Shown: positions 8,185 through 16,241, numbered from the stretch's first letter. The stretch: 35,967 nt of DNA from Ardenticatenaceae bacterium (GCA_020634215.1 JACKCD010000059.1:1-35967), one strand, 5' to 3'. Notes: generated from the letters alone by a model not told the origin. Made by a program: numbers and translations.

Positions 8185-8957
8185 GATTGGGTAACTCCTG
8201 AAGCGACTGGAAAACGGCCGTTTTGCGCCTCCCACCGTTCAACTTGCAAATAGATTTCTTCCAGGGAAGGGGTATCGGGGAACCGCTGCATGACATTTGC
8301 CAAGGTGTCGGCCACAACCAGACGACCATGATTCATAATGCCGATGCTGGTACACAATTTGGCTGCTTCTGAAAGCTGATGGGTATTCATGAAAATGGTG
8401 ATGCCAAATTCATGGTTGAGCCGCACGATCAGGTCGCCAATTGCCCGCTGCCCTTCTGGATCCAGGCCGGAAGCGGGTTCGTCTAAAAAGAGAATGGCTG
8501 GTTGATGCAATAGCGCTTGGGCAATGCCAATCCGCTGCCGCATTCCTTTTGAGAAGGTACCCAGGCGTAAATCACGCCATTCTGGGTGTTCTAATAGATG
8601 CAAAACCTCTTCAATGCGTTTGTCAATCGCTGCTACGCCTGACAATTCGCCCAAATAGCGCAGATTTTCTGCGACAGTCAGCTCGTTGTAGAGGCGCACG
8701 TTTTCCGGCACATAACCAATCCGCTGCCGCACTTCCCGGTTTTTTTGCACCACATCATTGCCAAAGATGCGGGCATTGCCGGATGTGGGCAGCAGCAGTG
8801 TGGTCAGCAGGCTGATGGTTGTGGTTTTGCCAGCCCCGTTATGCCCCAAAAAGCCAAAAATTTCGCCTTGAGGAATGGTCAGCGTGAGGTGATTAACGGC
8901 CGTTTTCTCCCCATACTTTCTTGTTAATTCATTTGTTTCAATTGCCAAGGTTGCCAT
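8181..8957 (-). CDS. ABC transporter ATP-binding protein
   Basis: This 258-residue ATPase has Walker A G-H-N-G-A-G-K-T-T (about 39-47), a Q-loop region around R-Q-R-I-G-Y-V-P-E-N, signature S-K-G-M-R-Q-R-I, Walker B A-I-L-F-L-D-E-P-A-S-G-L-D-P and switch histidine M-N-T-H-Q-L-S. It belongs to the subfamily that drives ABC-2 exporters, as in the NosF/CcmA/GldA groups. It is the first gene of the leftward cluster; an inverted repeat about 90 bp upstream could be its operator. It probably powers both permeases downstream, since no second ATPase is present. Confidence 0.93.
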   Translation of the reverse strand: MATLAIETNELTRKYGEKTAVNHLTLTIPQGEIFGFLGHNGAGKTTTISLLTTLLLPTSGNARIFGNDVVQKNREVRQRIGYVPENVRLYNELTVAENLRYLGELSGVAAIDKRIEEVLHLLEHPEWRDLRLGTFSKGMRQRIGIAQALLHQPAILFLDEPASGLDPEGQRAIGDLIVRLNHEFGITIFMNTHQLSEAAKLCTSIGIMNHGRLVVADTLANVMQRFPDTPSLEEIYLQVERWEAQNGRFPVASGVTQS

Positions 8958-9047
8958 AGGTCAATCTCCTAAAAATCTCATAAGCCATCCTAAAATTGAG
9001 GAGCGAATGATCGGTTTTTATCAATAGAGGAAATTAAAACCCGGCAA

Positions 9048-9075
9048 GGTAAATTGCAGTTTAAGTCAATTTACC
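9048..9075. promoter_or_regulatory. Inverted repeat upstream of the ABC/NEW3 cluster
   Basis: GGTAAATTG (9048-9056) and CAATTTACC (9067-9075) are exact complements separated by ten bases, about two helical turns centre to centre. They lie 90-118 bp upstream of the ATPase start in an A/T-rich gap with no T tract, which suits a dimeric repressor or activator site. Which protein binds is not known; the OmpR-type regulator in the same cluster is one candidate, though such regulators usually bind direct repeats. Confidence 0.4.
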
Positions 9076-9147
9076 CCCTTTTTTCCTTCTGCGTTACACT
9101 TATCAGGCATAATGACTAAGCAATGGGATGCAGATCATAGATTTATA

Positions 9148-9213
9148 GGACGCAGATTTGCCTGATTCACCTGATTGACTTTTTTATCAGGAAAATCAGG
9201 GCAATCAGCGTCC
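9148..9213. repeat. Dyad of tandem ~10-base units (STRR-like)
   Basis: GGACGC (9148-9153) and GCGTCC (9208-9213) close a long imperfect stem whose arms are built from repeats of C-C-T-G-A-T-T and its complement. It ends about nine bases before the ribokinase Shine-Dalgarno sequence AAGGAGG (9222-9228) and could affect ribokinase mRNA structure. Confidence 0.55.
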
Positions 9214-9233
9214 CATTTCCCAAGGAGGCAAAA

Positions 9234-10151
9234 ATGGGTGTTGTTGTATTAGGGAGCATCAATTTGGATTTGACAACCTATGTGCCGCGTTTGCCTGCAC
9301 CGGGTGAAACGCTGTTTGGCACGTCGTTTATCACCGTGCCGGGGGGAAAGGGGTTTAACCAGGCGGTGGCCGCCGGCCGACTGGGTGCCACCACTCGCTT
9401 TATTGGCCGCATTGGCGATGATGGGTTTGGCAAAGAGGTACAGTCGTTGATTGCTCGTGAGCCGGTTGATGTGAGTGGCATTGCTGTTGACCCCGCCAGC
9501 AGCACGGCATTGGCGGTGATTAGCGTGGATGAGCGGGCGGAAAATGCGATTATCGTCATTTCTGGGGCCAATATGGCGCACGACATGGCGGAAGTGGCGC
9601 GGTGTGAGGCGGCACTGGCAGATGCGTCGGTGCTGATGCTGCAAATGGAGTCGCCGCTGACGATTTCGCTGGCGGCGGCACGGGTGGCGCGGGCGAAAGG
9701 AGCAACGGTGCTGTTTGACCCGGCCCCAGCCACGCCACTGCCAGACGAAGCGTACCAGCTTGCCAATTTGATGACGCCGAATGAGATTGAAACGGAAATT
9801 TTGGTGGGATTCCGGCCGGCAAATGTGGTTGAGGCGGAGCAAGCAGCGGTGATTTTGCGGCAGCGAGGGTTGGAAACGGCCGTTATCAAGCTCGGCAGCC
9901 AGGGTGTCTATTACCAGTCGGCGAATGATGAGGGGTTTGTGCCGCCGTTTGCCGTCAACGCCATTGACACGGTGGCGGCGGGGGATGCGTTTAATGGCGG
10001 GGTAGCGGTGGCGTTGTCGGAAAAACGGCCGTTGGCTGAGGCGATTCGCTGGGGGGCGGCGGCGGGGGCGTTAGCCACTACCAAACCGGGAGCCAGCTCG
10101 TCCATGCCCACTCGTGCGGAGATGCTGGCATTGTTGGACAATGGTTCCTAA
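9234..10151 (+). CDS. rbsK: Ribokinase (PfkB family)
   Basis: This 305-residue sugar kinase begins G-S-I-N-L-D-L-T-T-Y-V-P-R-L-P-A-P-G-E-T-L, the substrate-binding N terminus of ribokinases. PfkB signature 1, G-G-K-G-F-N-Q-A-V-A-A-G, is near residue 37. Signature 2, D-T-V-A-A-G-D-A-F-N-G-G, is near residue 245 and includes the catalytic aspartate and anion hole. It would phosphorylate D-ribose at O5 for entry into pentose phosphate metabolism. A strong AAGGAGG lies five bases before the ATG. No ribose transporter is adjacent, so the substrate is assigned by similarity alone. Two AACGGCCGTT copies fall in frame inside it (T-A-V and R-P). Confidence 0.9.
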   Translation: MGVVVLGSINLDLTTYVPRLPAPGETLFGTSFITVPGGKGFNQAVAAGRLGATTRFIGRIGDDGFGKEVQSLIAREPVDVSGIAVDPASSTALAVISVDERAENAIIVISGANMAHDMAEVARCEAALADASVLMLQMESPLTISLAAARVARAKGATVLFDPAPATPLPDEAYQLANLMTPNEIETEILVGFRPANVVEAEQAAVILRQRGLETAVIKLGSQGVYYQSANDEGFVPPFAVNAIDTVAAGDAFNGGVAVALSEKRPLAEAIRWGAAAGALATTKPGASSSMPTRAEMLALLDNGS

Positions 10152-10196
10152 ATCTGCTAGAAAATGCTTGGTTTGAGATGTTTCACAGTATAATCT

Positions 10197-10445
10197 ATGA
10201 ATAGGCGTAAATTACTGCAAAGAATTCTGTCGGGATCAAAAAATGTCCGTTTTGGTGATTTTGTGAATCTGGTAGAAGGATTTGGCTTTCATTTGCCACG
10301 TGTACGGGGTAGCCATCATATATTTGAACATCCAAGAATTCCTGAACTGTTGAATTTGCAAGATAGTCAGGGAGAGGCAAAACCATATCAAGTCAGACAA
10401 TTTCTACGCTTGGTCGAGCGGTATAATTTAGAGCTAGAGGATTAA
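10197..10445 (+). CDS. hicA: HicA-family mRNA interferase toxin
   Basis: This 82-residue protein has the double-stranded-RNA-binding-like fold signature of HicA: an N-terminal helix R-R-K-L-L-Q-R-I-L, G-F-H-L-P-R-V-R-G-S-H-H-I-F containing the catalytic histidine region, and V-R-Q-F-L-R-L-V-E at the end. HicA cleaves mRNA independently of ribosomes; the adjacent HicB blocks it. The toxin-first order with a 3-bp gap to hicB is standard. A TATAAT (10189-10194) stands only two bases before the ATG, so either the message is leaderless or the box is fortuitous. Confidence 0.85.
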   Translation: MNRRKLLQRILSGSKNVRFGDFVNLVEGFGFHLPRVRGSHHIFEHPRIPELLNLQDSQGEAKPYQVRQFLRLVERYNLELED

Positions 10446-10448
10446 AGT

Positions 10449-10682
10449 ATGCGTGATTACTTTATAAGCATTTTTTATTCAGAGGAAGACGAAGGCTATA
10501 TTGCCGACATTCCTGACTTGCGCTATTGTTCTGCGTTTGGGGCAACGCCGGAGGAAGCTTTGCGTGAAGTACAAATTGCCAAACAGGCTTGGCTAGAAGC
10601 AGCACATGCTAGTGGCAAACCGATACCAATACCCCAGTTTCGTCCGGTTATTTATCAACTCGGAACACCTCAAGCAGCATAA
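10449..10682 (+). CDS. hicB: HicB-family antitoxin, short form
   Basis: This 77-residue protein has the HicB partial RNase-H-like fold: Y-F-I-S-I-F-Y-S-E-E-D-E-G-Y-I-A-D-I-P-D-L, then A-F-G-A-T-P-E-E-A-L-R-E-V and K-P-I-P-I-P. It ends soon after this domain, with no C-terminal ribbon-helix-helix or helix-turn-helix. It should therefore bind HicA but may not repress the promoter by itself. AACGGCCGTT follows directly after its stop codon. Confidence 0.85.
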   Translation: MRDYFISIFYSEEDEGYIADIPDLRYCSAFGATPEEALREVQIAKQAWLEAAHASGKPIPIPQFRPVIYQLGTPQAA

Positions 10683-10712
10683 ACGGCCGTTTTCCCCAAT
10701 TCCATCATAAAA

Positions 10713-10772
10713 TCACAGATGCACACAGATGGACACGGATAAAAATCTGTGTGTATCTGCGTTCATCTGTGG
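10713..10772. repeat. 28-bp imperfect dyad, flanked by AACGGCCGTT on both sides
   Basis: Arms 10713-10740 and 10745-10772 pair over 28 positions with a few mismatches. Each is made of iterated A-C-A-C-A-G-A-T-G units or their complement. The palindrome AACGGCCGTT occurs on each side (10682-10691 and 10780-10789). It could terminate hicAB. The rest of the gap to clpB holds a short hairpin GTCGT-GAA-ACGAC just before the clpB ribosome site and no recognisable CIRCE or HAIR element. Confidence 0.55.
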
Positions 10773-10958
10773 TTGAAAAAACGGCCGTTTCTCCTCTAAC
10801 ACCTCTCTAACGCACCGCTTACTCATTTCTGACCAAAACCCCCTATCATAGGTTGGTGCAAAACCGTTGTCGGCCAATCGGAATCATTCATAAACTGATT
10901 ACTGATTGCCGATAACTGTACGCGAAGCGGTCGTGAAACGACAGAAGGGAGTATTGGC

Positions 10959-13559
10959 ATGAGATTAGACAAATTTACCCAGAAGGCCCAAGAGGCCGTG
11001 TTAGAAGCGCAAGATTTGGCGCAGCAATATAACCATCCCAACATTGAGCCAGAGCATTTGCTTCAGGCGTTGTTGGTGCAAGAGGGGGGCGTGGTGCCGT
11101 CTGTGGTCAAGCGGATTGGCGGCGATATTAGCTTGGTGGCGCAGAGCGTGGCGCAGGCGTTGGGCAAATTGCCCCGCGCCACCGGCAGTTCGGTGCAGGT
11201 GGGGATGAGCCGCCAGCTTAACGACATTTTGCAGGAAGCGCAGGCCATTGCCGCGCAAATGAAAGACGACTACACCTCCACCGAGCATTTGCTGCTGGGG
11301 ATGGCGCAGCCCAAGGCGGGGCGCGTGCGCGAACTGCTGGCGCGGCATGGCATTGACTACAACGCTATCATGCAGGCTCTGGCCGGGATTCGCGGCTCGC
11401 AGCGGGTGACAAGCCAGAACCCGGAGGCGCAGTATGAGGCGTTGGCAAAATATGGGCGGGATTTAACCCAGGAAGCCCGCAAAGGCAAGCTCGACCCGGT
11501 GATTGGCCGCGATGAAGAAATTCGGCGCGTCATCCAGATTTTGAGCCGCCGCACCAAAAACAACCCGGTGCTGATTGGCGAGCCGGGGGTAGGCAAAACA
11601 GCCATTGCCGAGGGGCTGGCGCAGCGGATTGTGCGCGGTGACGTGCCGCTGGGGTTAAAGGACAAGCAGCTGATTGCCCTGGATTTGGGCGCGTTGGTGG
11701 CCGGAGCCAAATATCGCGGCGAGTTTGAGGAACGGCTAAAGGCGGTGCTGAAAGAGATTCAGGAGTCGGAGGGGCAGATTTTGCTCTTTATTGACGAGAT
11801 GCACACGCTGGTGGGGGCGGGGGCGGCCGAAGGTTCGATGGATGCCAGCAACATGCTCAAGCCGCTGCTGGCGCGAGGGGAACTCCACACCATTGGGGCG
11901 ACGACGCTGGATGAGTACCGTAAATATATTGAAAAGGATGCGGCGTTGGAGCGGCGTTTCCAGCCGGTGTTTGTCGAGGAGCCGTCGGTGGAGGACACGA
12001 TTTCGATTTTGCGCGGCTTGAAGGAGCGGTATGAGCTGCACCACAGCGTGCGGATTACCGACGGGGCGACGATTGCGGCGGCAACGTTGAGCCACCGCTA
12101 CATCACCGACCGCTTTTTGCCCGACAAGGCGATTGATTTGATTGATGAAGCGGCCAGCCGCCTGCGGATGCAGATTGACTCGAAGCCGGCCGACCTCGAT
12201 GCCGTTGACCGCGACATTATGCAGCTTGAGATTGAGCGCGAGGCGTTGAAGAAGGAAAAGGACAGCGTGAGCAAGGAGCGGCTGGCGAAGCTGGAGCAGG
12301 AGTTGGCCGACTTAAAGGAAGAAAGCACGCAGTTGGCGACGCGCTGGCAGGCGGAGAAAGAGGCTATTGAGCAGATGGGGGGGATTAAGGAGCAGATTGA
12401 TGAGACGCAGGTGGCGATTGAGCAGGCGCAGCGGCAGATGGATTACCAAAAGGCGGCGGAGTTGCAATACGGCCGTTTACACCAACTGTACCAACAGCTT
12501 ACCCAGGCAGAAACGCAACTGCGGCTGATGCAGCAGGGCGGCGCGTTGCTCAAGGAGGAAGTGGAGGCCGAGGACATTGCCCAAATTGTGAGCAAGTGGA
12601 CGGGGATTCCGGTGAGCAAGCTGCTGGAAGGGGAAGTTGAGAAGCTGGTACACATGGAAGAACGGCTGCACGGGCGGGTGATTGGGCAGGATGAGGCGAT
12701 TGAGGCGGTGGCGGCGGCGGTGCGCCGCAGCCGTTCCGGGCTGCAAGACCCCAACCGTCCGATTGGTTCGTTTATTTTCCTGGGGCCGACGGGGGTGGGT
12801 AAGACGGAGCTGGCGCGGGCGTTGGCGGAATTTTTGTTCGACGATGAGCAAAATCTGGTGCGGATTGACATGAGCGAATATCAGGAACGCCACACGGTGG
12901 CGCGGCTGATTGGTGCGCCTCCCGGTTATGTGGGGTACGACGAGGGCGGCCAGCTTACCGAGGCGATTCGCCGCCGGCCGTACAGCGTGGTGCTGTTTGA
13001 CGAGATTGAGAAGGCGCATCCAGAGGTGTTTAACGTCTTTTTGCAGGTACTGGATGACGGCCGTTTAACCGATGGGCAAGGGCGCACTGTTGATTTCCGC
13101 AATGCGGTGATTATTATGACCAGCAACATCGGCAGCCAGTACATTATGAACGTTAGCGATGAGGCGGCGATGCGGGAGCGGGTGATGGAAGCGTTGCGCG
13201 GTCATTTCCGGCCGGAGTTTTTGAACCGGGTGGATGAAATTGTGATCTTCCATCGGCTGGAGCGGGCGCAACTGCGGCAAATTGCCGAGGTGCAACTGCG
13301 GAACGTGAGCCGTTTGCTGGGCAACCGGCGCGTGAGCCTGGAGCTATCGCCAGCTGCGCTGGATTTGCTGATTGAGGAAGGGTATGACCCGGTGTATGGG
13401 GCGCGGCCGTTGAAGCGGGTGCTGCAGCGGCGGCTGATTGACCCGCTGGCCTTGCGGCTGATTCAGGGGCAGGTGCAGGAAGGCGACCACGTGCTGGTGG
13501 ATGTGCGCGACGGGGAATTGACGTTTGAGGCAGTAGTGCTGGGTGAAGTCGTAGGGTAA
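10959..13559 (+). CDS. clpB: ATP-dependent chaperone ClpB
   Basis: This 866-residue Hsp100 disaggregase has the full ClpB architecture. The N-terminal domain (1-145) begins M-R-L-D-K-F-T-Q-K-A-Q-E-A. AAA-1 has Walker A G-E-P-G-V-G-K-T near residue 207 and Walker B L-F-I-D-E-M-H-T. A long charged coiled-coil middle domain lies at about 410-530, the feature that separates ClpB from ClpA/ClpC. AAA-2 has G-P-T-G-V-G-K-T near residue 609 and pore loop P-G-Y-V-G-Y, and the D2 small domain ends the protein. Hexamers thread aggregated protein together with DnaK. AGAAGGGAG supports the start. Only two ACGGCCGT copies occur in 2.6 kb, both with a non-A base just before them. Confidence 0.97.
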   Translation: MRLDKFTQKAQEAVLEAQDLAQQYNHPNIEPEHLLQALLVQEGGVVPSVVKRIGGDISLVAQSVAQALGKLPRATGSSVQVGMSRQLNDILQEAQAIAAQMKDDYTSTEHLLLGMAQPKAGRVRELLARHGIDYNAIMQALAGIRGSQRVTSQNPEAQYEALAKYGRDLTQEARKGKLDPVIGRDEEIRRVIQILSRRTKNNPVLIGEPGVGKTAIAEGLAQRIVRGDVPLGLKDKQLIALDLGALVAGAKYRGEFEERLKAVLKEIQESEGQILLFIDEMHTLVGAGAAEGSMDASNMLKPLLARGELHTIGATTLDEYRKYIEKDAALERRFQPVFVEEPSVEDTISILRGLKERYELHHSVRITDGATIAAATLSHRYITDRFLPDKAIDLIDEAASRLRMQIDSKPADLDAVDRDIMQLEIEREALKKEKDSVSKERLAKLEQELADLKEESTQLATRWQAEKEAIEQMGGIKEQIDETQVAIEQAQRQMDYQKAAELQYGRLHQLYQQLTQAETQLRLMQQGGALLKEEVEAEDIAQIVSKWTGIPVSKLLEGEVEKLVHMEERLHGRVIGQDEAIEAVAAAVRRSRSGLQDPNRPIGSFIFLGPTGVGKTELARALAEFLFDDEQNLVRIDMSEYQERHTVARLIGAPPGYVGYDEGGQLTEAIRRRPYSVVLFDEIEKAHPEVFNVFLQVLDDGRLTDGQGRTVDFRNAVIIMTSNIGSQYIMNVSDEAAMRERVMEALRGHFRPEFLNRVDEIVIFHRLERAQLRQIAEVQLRNVSRLLGNRRVSLELSPAALDLLIEEGYDPVYGARPLKRVLQRRLIDPLALRLIQGQVQEGDHVLVDVRDGELTFEAVVLGEVVG

Positions 13560-13590
13560 GCAGCACTCCCAGTTTCATCAGTCTAGTCAA

Positions 13591-13626
13591 GGTAGGAATC
13601 CACTCCAAAAGGGGTGGATTCCTGCC
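13591..13626. terminator. Hairpin terminator after clpB
   Basis: Arms 13591-13606 and 13611-13626 pair over 16 positions, with one G-T wobble per strand fold, around an AAAA loop, and pairing continues beyond both arms. It lies 31 bp after the clpB stop, between convergent genes. There is no T tract. Confidence 0.55.
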
Positions 13627-13647
13627 TTACTGGACATGGTGGCATGT

Positions 13648-13731
13648 CTATACTCAAATTTGAATGAAACCGATGGTTTTTGCCTGACAGATGCAGAAAA
13701 AACCACGGGTTTCAAATTGCACAGAGTATAG
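13648..13731. repeat. 84-bp element with inverted ends
   Basis: CTATACTC (13648-13655) and GAGTATAG (13724-13731) are exact complements. The inside also pairs imperfectly: TGAAACC near 13665 with GGTTTCA near 13708, and GGTTTTTGC near 13675 with an A-rich complement. It lies between convergent genes and resembles a small non-coding hairpin element; no second copy was seen in the window. Confidence 0.4.
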
Positions 13732-13767
13732 CAAGCTGCTGAAGAAGCCAGTATTAAATGTATGGTG

Positions 13768-15720
13768 TTACTCGCAGCCGCGTAGCCTTGCTCCATTAAT
13801 GCAGTTGTCTATGCCTTTGCTACCTTCTAGGGTATCGTCATCGCCTGCACCGCCATCAAGCATGTCATCGCCTGGGCCACCGTAGAGCTTATCGTTATGG
13901 TCGTCGCCAGCCAATACATCATTGCCATTGTTCCCTTCAACATGGTCGTTGCCGCTGCCGCCGTAAACAAAATCGTCGCCATCATCTCCTTTTAGCGTGT
14001 CGTTGCCGCCTTCGCCGTATAGTTCGTCATTGCCATCTTTGCCATACAGCTTATCTTTATCATCGCCACCATAGCCTAGATCATCGCCATGACCGCCGTC
14101 GAGTCTGTCTTGGTCGCCGCCGCCATACATTTGGTCATTACCAGCACCACCATAGAGTTTGTCGCGGTCTTTTTGACTGTAAACGGCCGTATTTTCCCAC
14201 TCGCCTCCCCACAGCAAATCATTTCCCTCATCGCCATAAAGTTGGTCGTGTCCGGGGCCACCAATGAGACAGTCGTTGCCACCCAACCCTTCAAGGCGAT
14301 CATTACCACCCAGTCCTAAGATCACATCATCCCCATCGGTTCCCGTCAGTTTGTCATTTTTGTCGGTGCCAATGATGACATTGACGTAAGGGGAGTTGAT
14401 GTCACAGGTGGCCGTTGCATGGGGGAAGCGCAGCTCTTTGACAAAAACATCATCAGCACTGTTGTCGTCAGGGGTGATGAGATTGGTTGCATCGGACTCG
14501 AAGGCGACAAAACGGCCGTTTCTGCTGATGACAGGTGTTTCGCTAGCATCGTTGGCTTGGACAGCATCGTGGTCGGTTGAAACCAAAATGGTCTCGCCTG
14601 TTTGCTGGTCGTGGGCAAAGACATCGCGGACGAGGTTTGTATCGCTGTTGACAAGATTGTTGGCCCAGGAATAGAAGGTAACAAAACGCCCATCCCCGCT
14701 GAGTGACGGGTCTAAGCTCATAGCATTACCCTCGCTGCCACTGCTTGACACAGAGACGCGGCTGGTTTCGCCACTGTCACGGTCGTGAACAAAAACATCA
14801 AAGGAGAGGTTGTGGTCGTTGTCTACAAGGTTGGTGGCATCGGACTGGAAGGCGACAAAACGGCCGTTATCGTTAATGGCCGGCCACAAACTGGTGCCGT
14901 TGCCTTCGCTGCCGTCGCTGGCAAGCGAGACGCGCTCGGTGCTGCCAGCTTGCCGATCATAGACAAACACATCTCGTAGCCCGTTGTTGTCATCGGTAAC
15001 CAGCTTGGTTGCCCAGGAGTAGTAGGCGACAAAACGGCCGTTTTCATTCATGACCGGGTTCATGCTGTCGCCGTCTACTATTGAGCCATCGTAATGGCGT
15101 GTGATGCGCTCCATGATCCTTGTTTCGCGATCATAAACGAAAATGTCTTTGACGCTGTTGTCATCGTCGGCTACCAGGTCGCTGGCATCGGAATAGAAGG
15201 TGATATAACGGCCGTTACCGCTGAAGGTCGGGCGAAAGCTGTTGCCATTAGGTGAACTGTTATTGATATTGATAGTGATGCGCTCGGTATTCCCTGTACT
15301 ACGGTCGTGGAGGAAGATATCGCGCACGCCGTTGGTGTCGTTGTTAACCAAGTCAGGGGCATTAGAGTGGTAGGTGACAAAACGGCCATCGGCACTGATA
15401 GCCGGCCAATTGCTGTCGCCATGCCCTTCGTTTCCATCACTCGTGACTGATACCCGCTCGGTTTGATTTGTTTGGCGATCATGGACAAAGATGTCGGTGC
15501 TGTCATTGTGGTCGTTGTTGACCAAGTTGTCGGCATCAGATTCAAAAGCAACAAAACGGCCGTTGGTGCTGAAGGCAACATTCCAGCTATTGTCGTTTCC
15601 TTCGTGCCCGTCGCTTGCCAGCGAAACGCGCTCAATATCTCCTGGTGCTGCCTGGACGGCAAGTGTCCAGGCAAAAAGCATGGTGATGAGTATCCCCATT
15701 TGGTGTAATGTATGTTTCAT
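13768..15720 (-). CDS. Secreted seven-bladed propeller fused to RTX calcium-binding beta-roll
   Basis: This 650-residue protein starts with a signal peptide (about 1-24, ending V-Q-A-A). Seven repeats of about 58 residues follow to about residue 430. Each has the pattern R-V-S-x-x-S-D-G-x-E-G, N-G-R-F-V-A-F-x-S-D-A-x-N-L-V and D-I-F-V-H-D-R-x-T-G-x-T-E, as in PD40/TolB-type blades; seven would close one propeller. The C-terminal ~210 residues hold many RTX nonapeptides (G-G-x-G-N-D-x-L-x) that bind calcium in a beta-roll, then a short tail with two cysteines. There is no catalytic motif, so an adhesive, surface-layer or ligand-binding role is likely. AAGGA lies just before the ATG. AACGGCCGTT encodes the N-G-R of five blades. 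Confidence 0.85.
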   Translation of the reverse strand: MKHTLHQMGILITMLFAWTLAVQAAPGDIERVSLASDGHEGNDNSWNVAFSTNGRFVAFESDADNLVNNDHNDSTDIFVHDRQTNQTERVSVTSDGNEGHGDSNWPAISADGRFVTYHSNAPDLVNNDTNGVRDIFLHDRSTGNTERITININNSSPNGNSFRPTFSGNGRYITFYSDASDLVADDDNSVKDIFVYDRETRIMERITRHYDGSIVDGDSMNPVMNENGRFVAYYSWATKLVTDDNNGLRDVFVYDRQAGSTERVSLASDGSEGNGTSLWPAINDNGRFVAFQSDATNLVDNDHNLSFDVFVHDRDSGETSRVSVSSSGSEGNAMSLDPSLSGDGRFVTFYSWANNLVNSDTNLVRDVFAHDQQTGETILVSTDHDAVQANDASETPVISRNGRFVAFESDATNLITPDDNSADDVFVKELRFPHATATCDINSPYVNVIIGTDKNDKLTGTDGDDVILGLGGNDRLEGLGGNDCLIGGPGHDQLYGDEGNDLLWGGEWENTAVYSQKDRDKLYGGAGNDQMYGGGDQDRLDGGHGDDLGYGGDDKDKLYGKDGNDELYGEGGNDTLKGDDGDDFVYGGSGNDHVEGNNGNDVLAGDDHNDKLYGGPGDDMLDGGAGDDDTLEGSKGIDNCINGARLRGCE

Positions 15721-16241
15721 GAGGTTCCTTATGGCTATGGTTCACTTCGCAAAGCAGCGGTGCTTTACGGGTGGCTCCACGTAAAAATTCAATGTGAACA
15801 ACATCTGTTTTGAGTAGATTTGGTAATTGGTTTTCCCCCATTAGATTCCCGCGCTTGTTGGCGAGTAATCACATAGCTGGCTTGCAAAAAATTTGGACGG
15901 TGACCTTCCCGAAAAGATTATAGCAGTAAATGTTGAGGGAAGAGGCTGGGCACAACAATGCGGATTAGGAAATAAGTCCTGGGCAATAGGGGTGTGTCTG
16001 AGATTGACGTAAGGTGAAGGCACTCTTCACGCGCTTTTTACGGAGATTAACGGCCGTTGCCGCTACAATTCCAGAGGTATTGCCCAAACGGTATGGGTGT
16101 AAAATCAAGCGATGTATTGGTATTCAAACGTATTGGTAGCTTAACGTAACGTATTGGTAATCTCGAATAAATTGGGAATCAAGGCCAGTAGATTTTTCTG
16201 CTGGCCTTTTTTCTTGCCTAACGGCCGATTTTGTTGACAAG
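15721..16241. other. Gene-free interval with direct repeats
   Basis: I find no convincing gene on either strand. The interval holds the upstream region of the propeller gene, one AACGGCCGTT (16049-16058), three copies of GTATTGGTA at 16114-16122, 16130-16138 and 16151-16159, and a plus-strand terminator. The last two suggest a small plus-strand transcript of unknown extent. Confidence 0.5.
16181..16213 (+). terminator. Intrinsic terminator without an assigned plus-strand gene
   Basis: Arms 16181-16192 and 16197-16208 pair over 12 positions with one wobble around a TTTT loop, and the right arm runs into a T tract (16207-16212). It is oriented for plus-strand transcription. The nearest upstream plus-strand gene is clpB, 2.6 kb away and already followed by its own hairpin. 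Confidence 0.6.

Noticed and set aside
10790..10958. CIRCE or HAIR heat-shock operator upstream of clpB
   Set aside because: Neither TTAGCACTC-N9-GAGTGCTAA nor CTTGAGT-N7-ACTCAAG, nor a close variant, was found; only a short GTCGT/ACGAC hairpin is present.
13648..13731. Insertion-sequence remnant or miniature transposon between clpB and the propeller gene
   Set aside because: The inverted ends are only eight bases, no target duplication flanks them, and no second copy or transposase is in the window, so it is listed only as a repeat.
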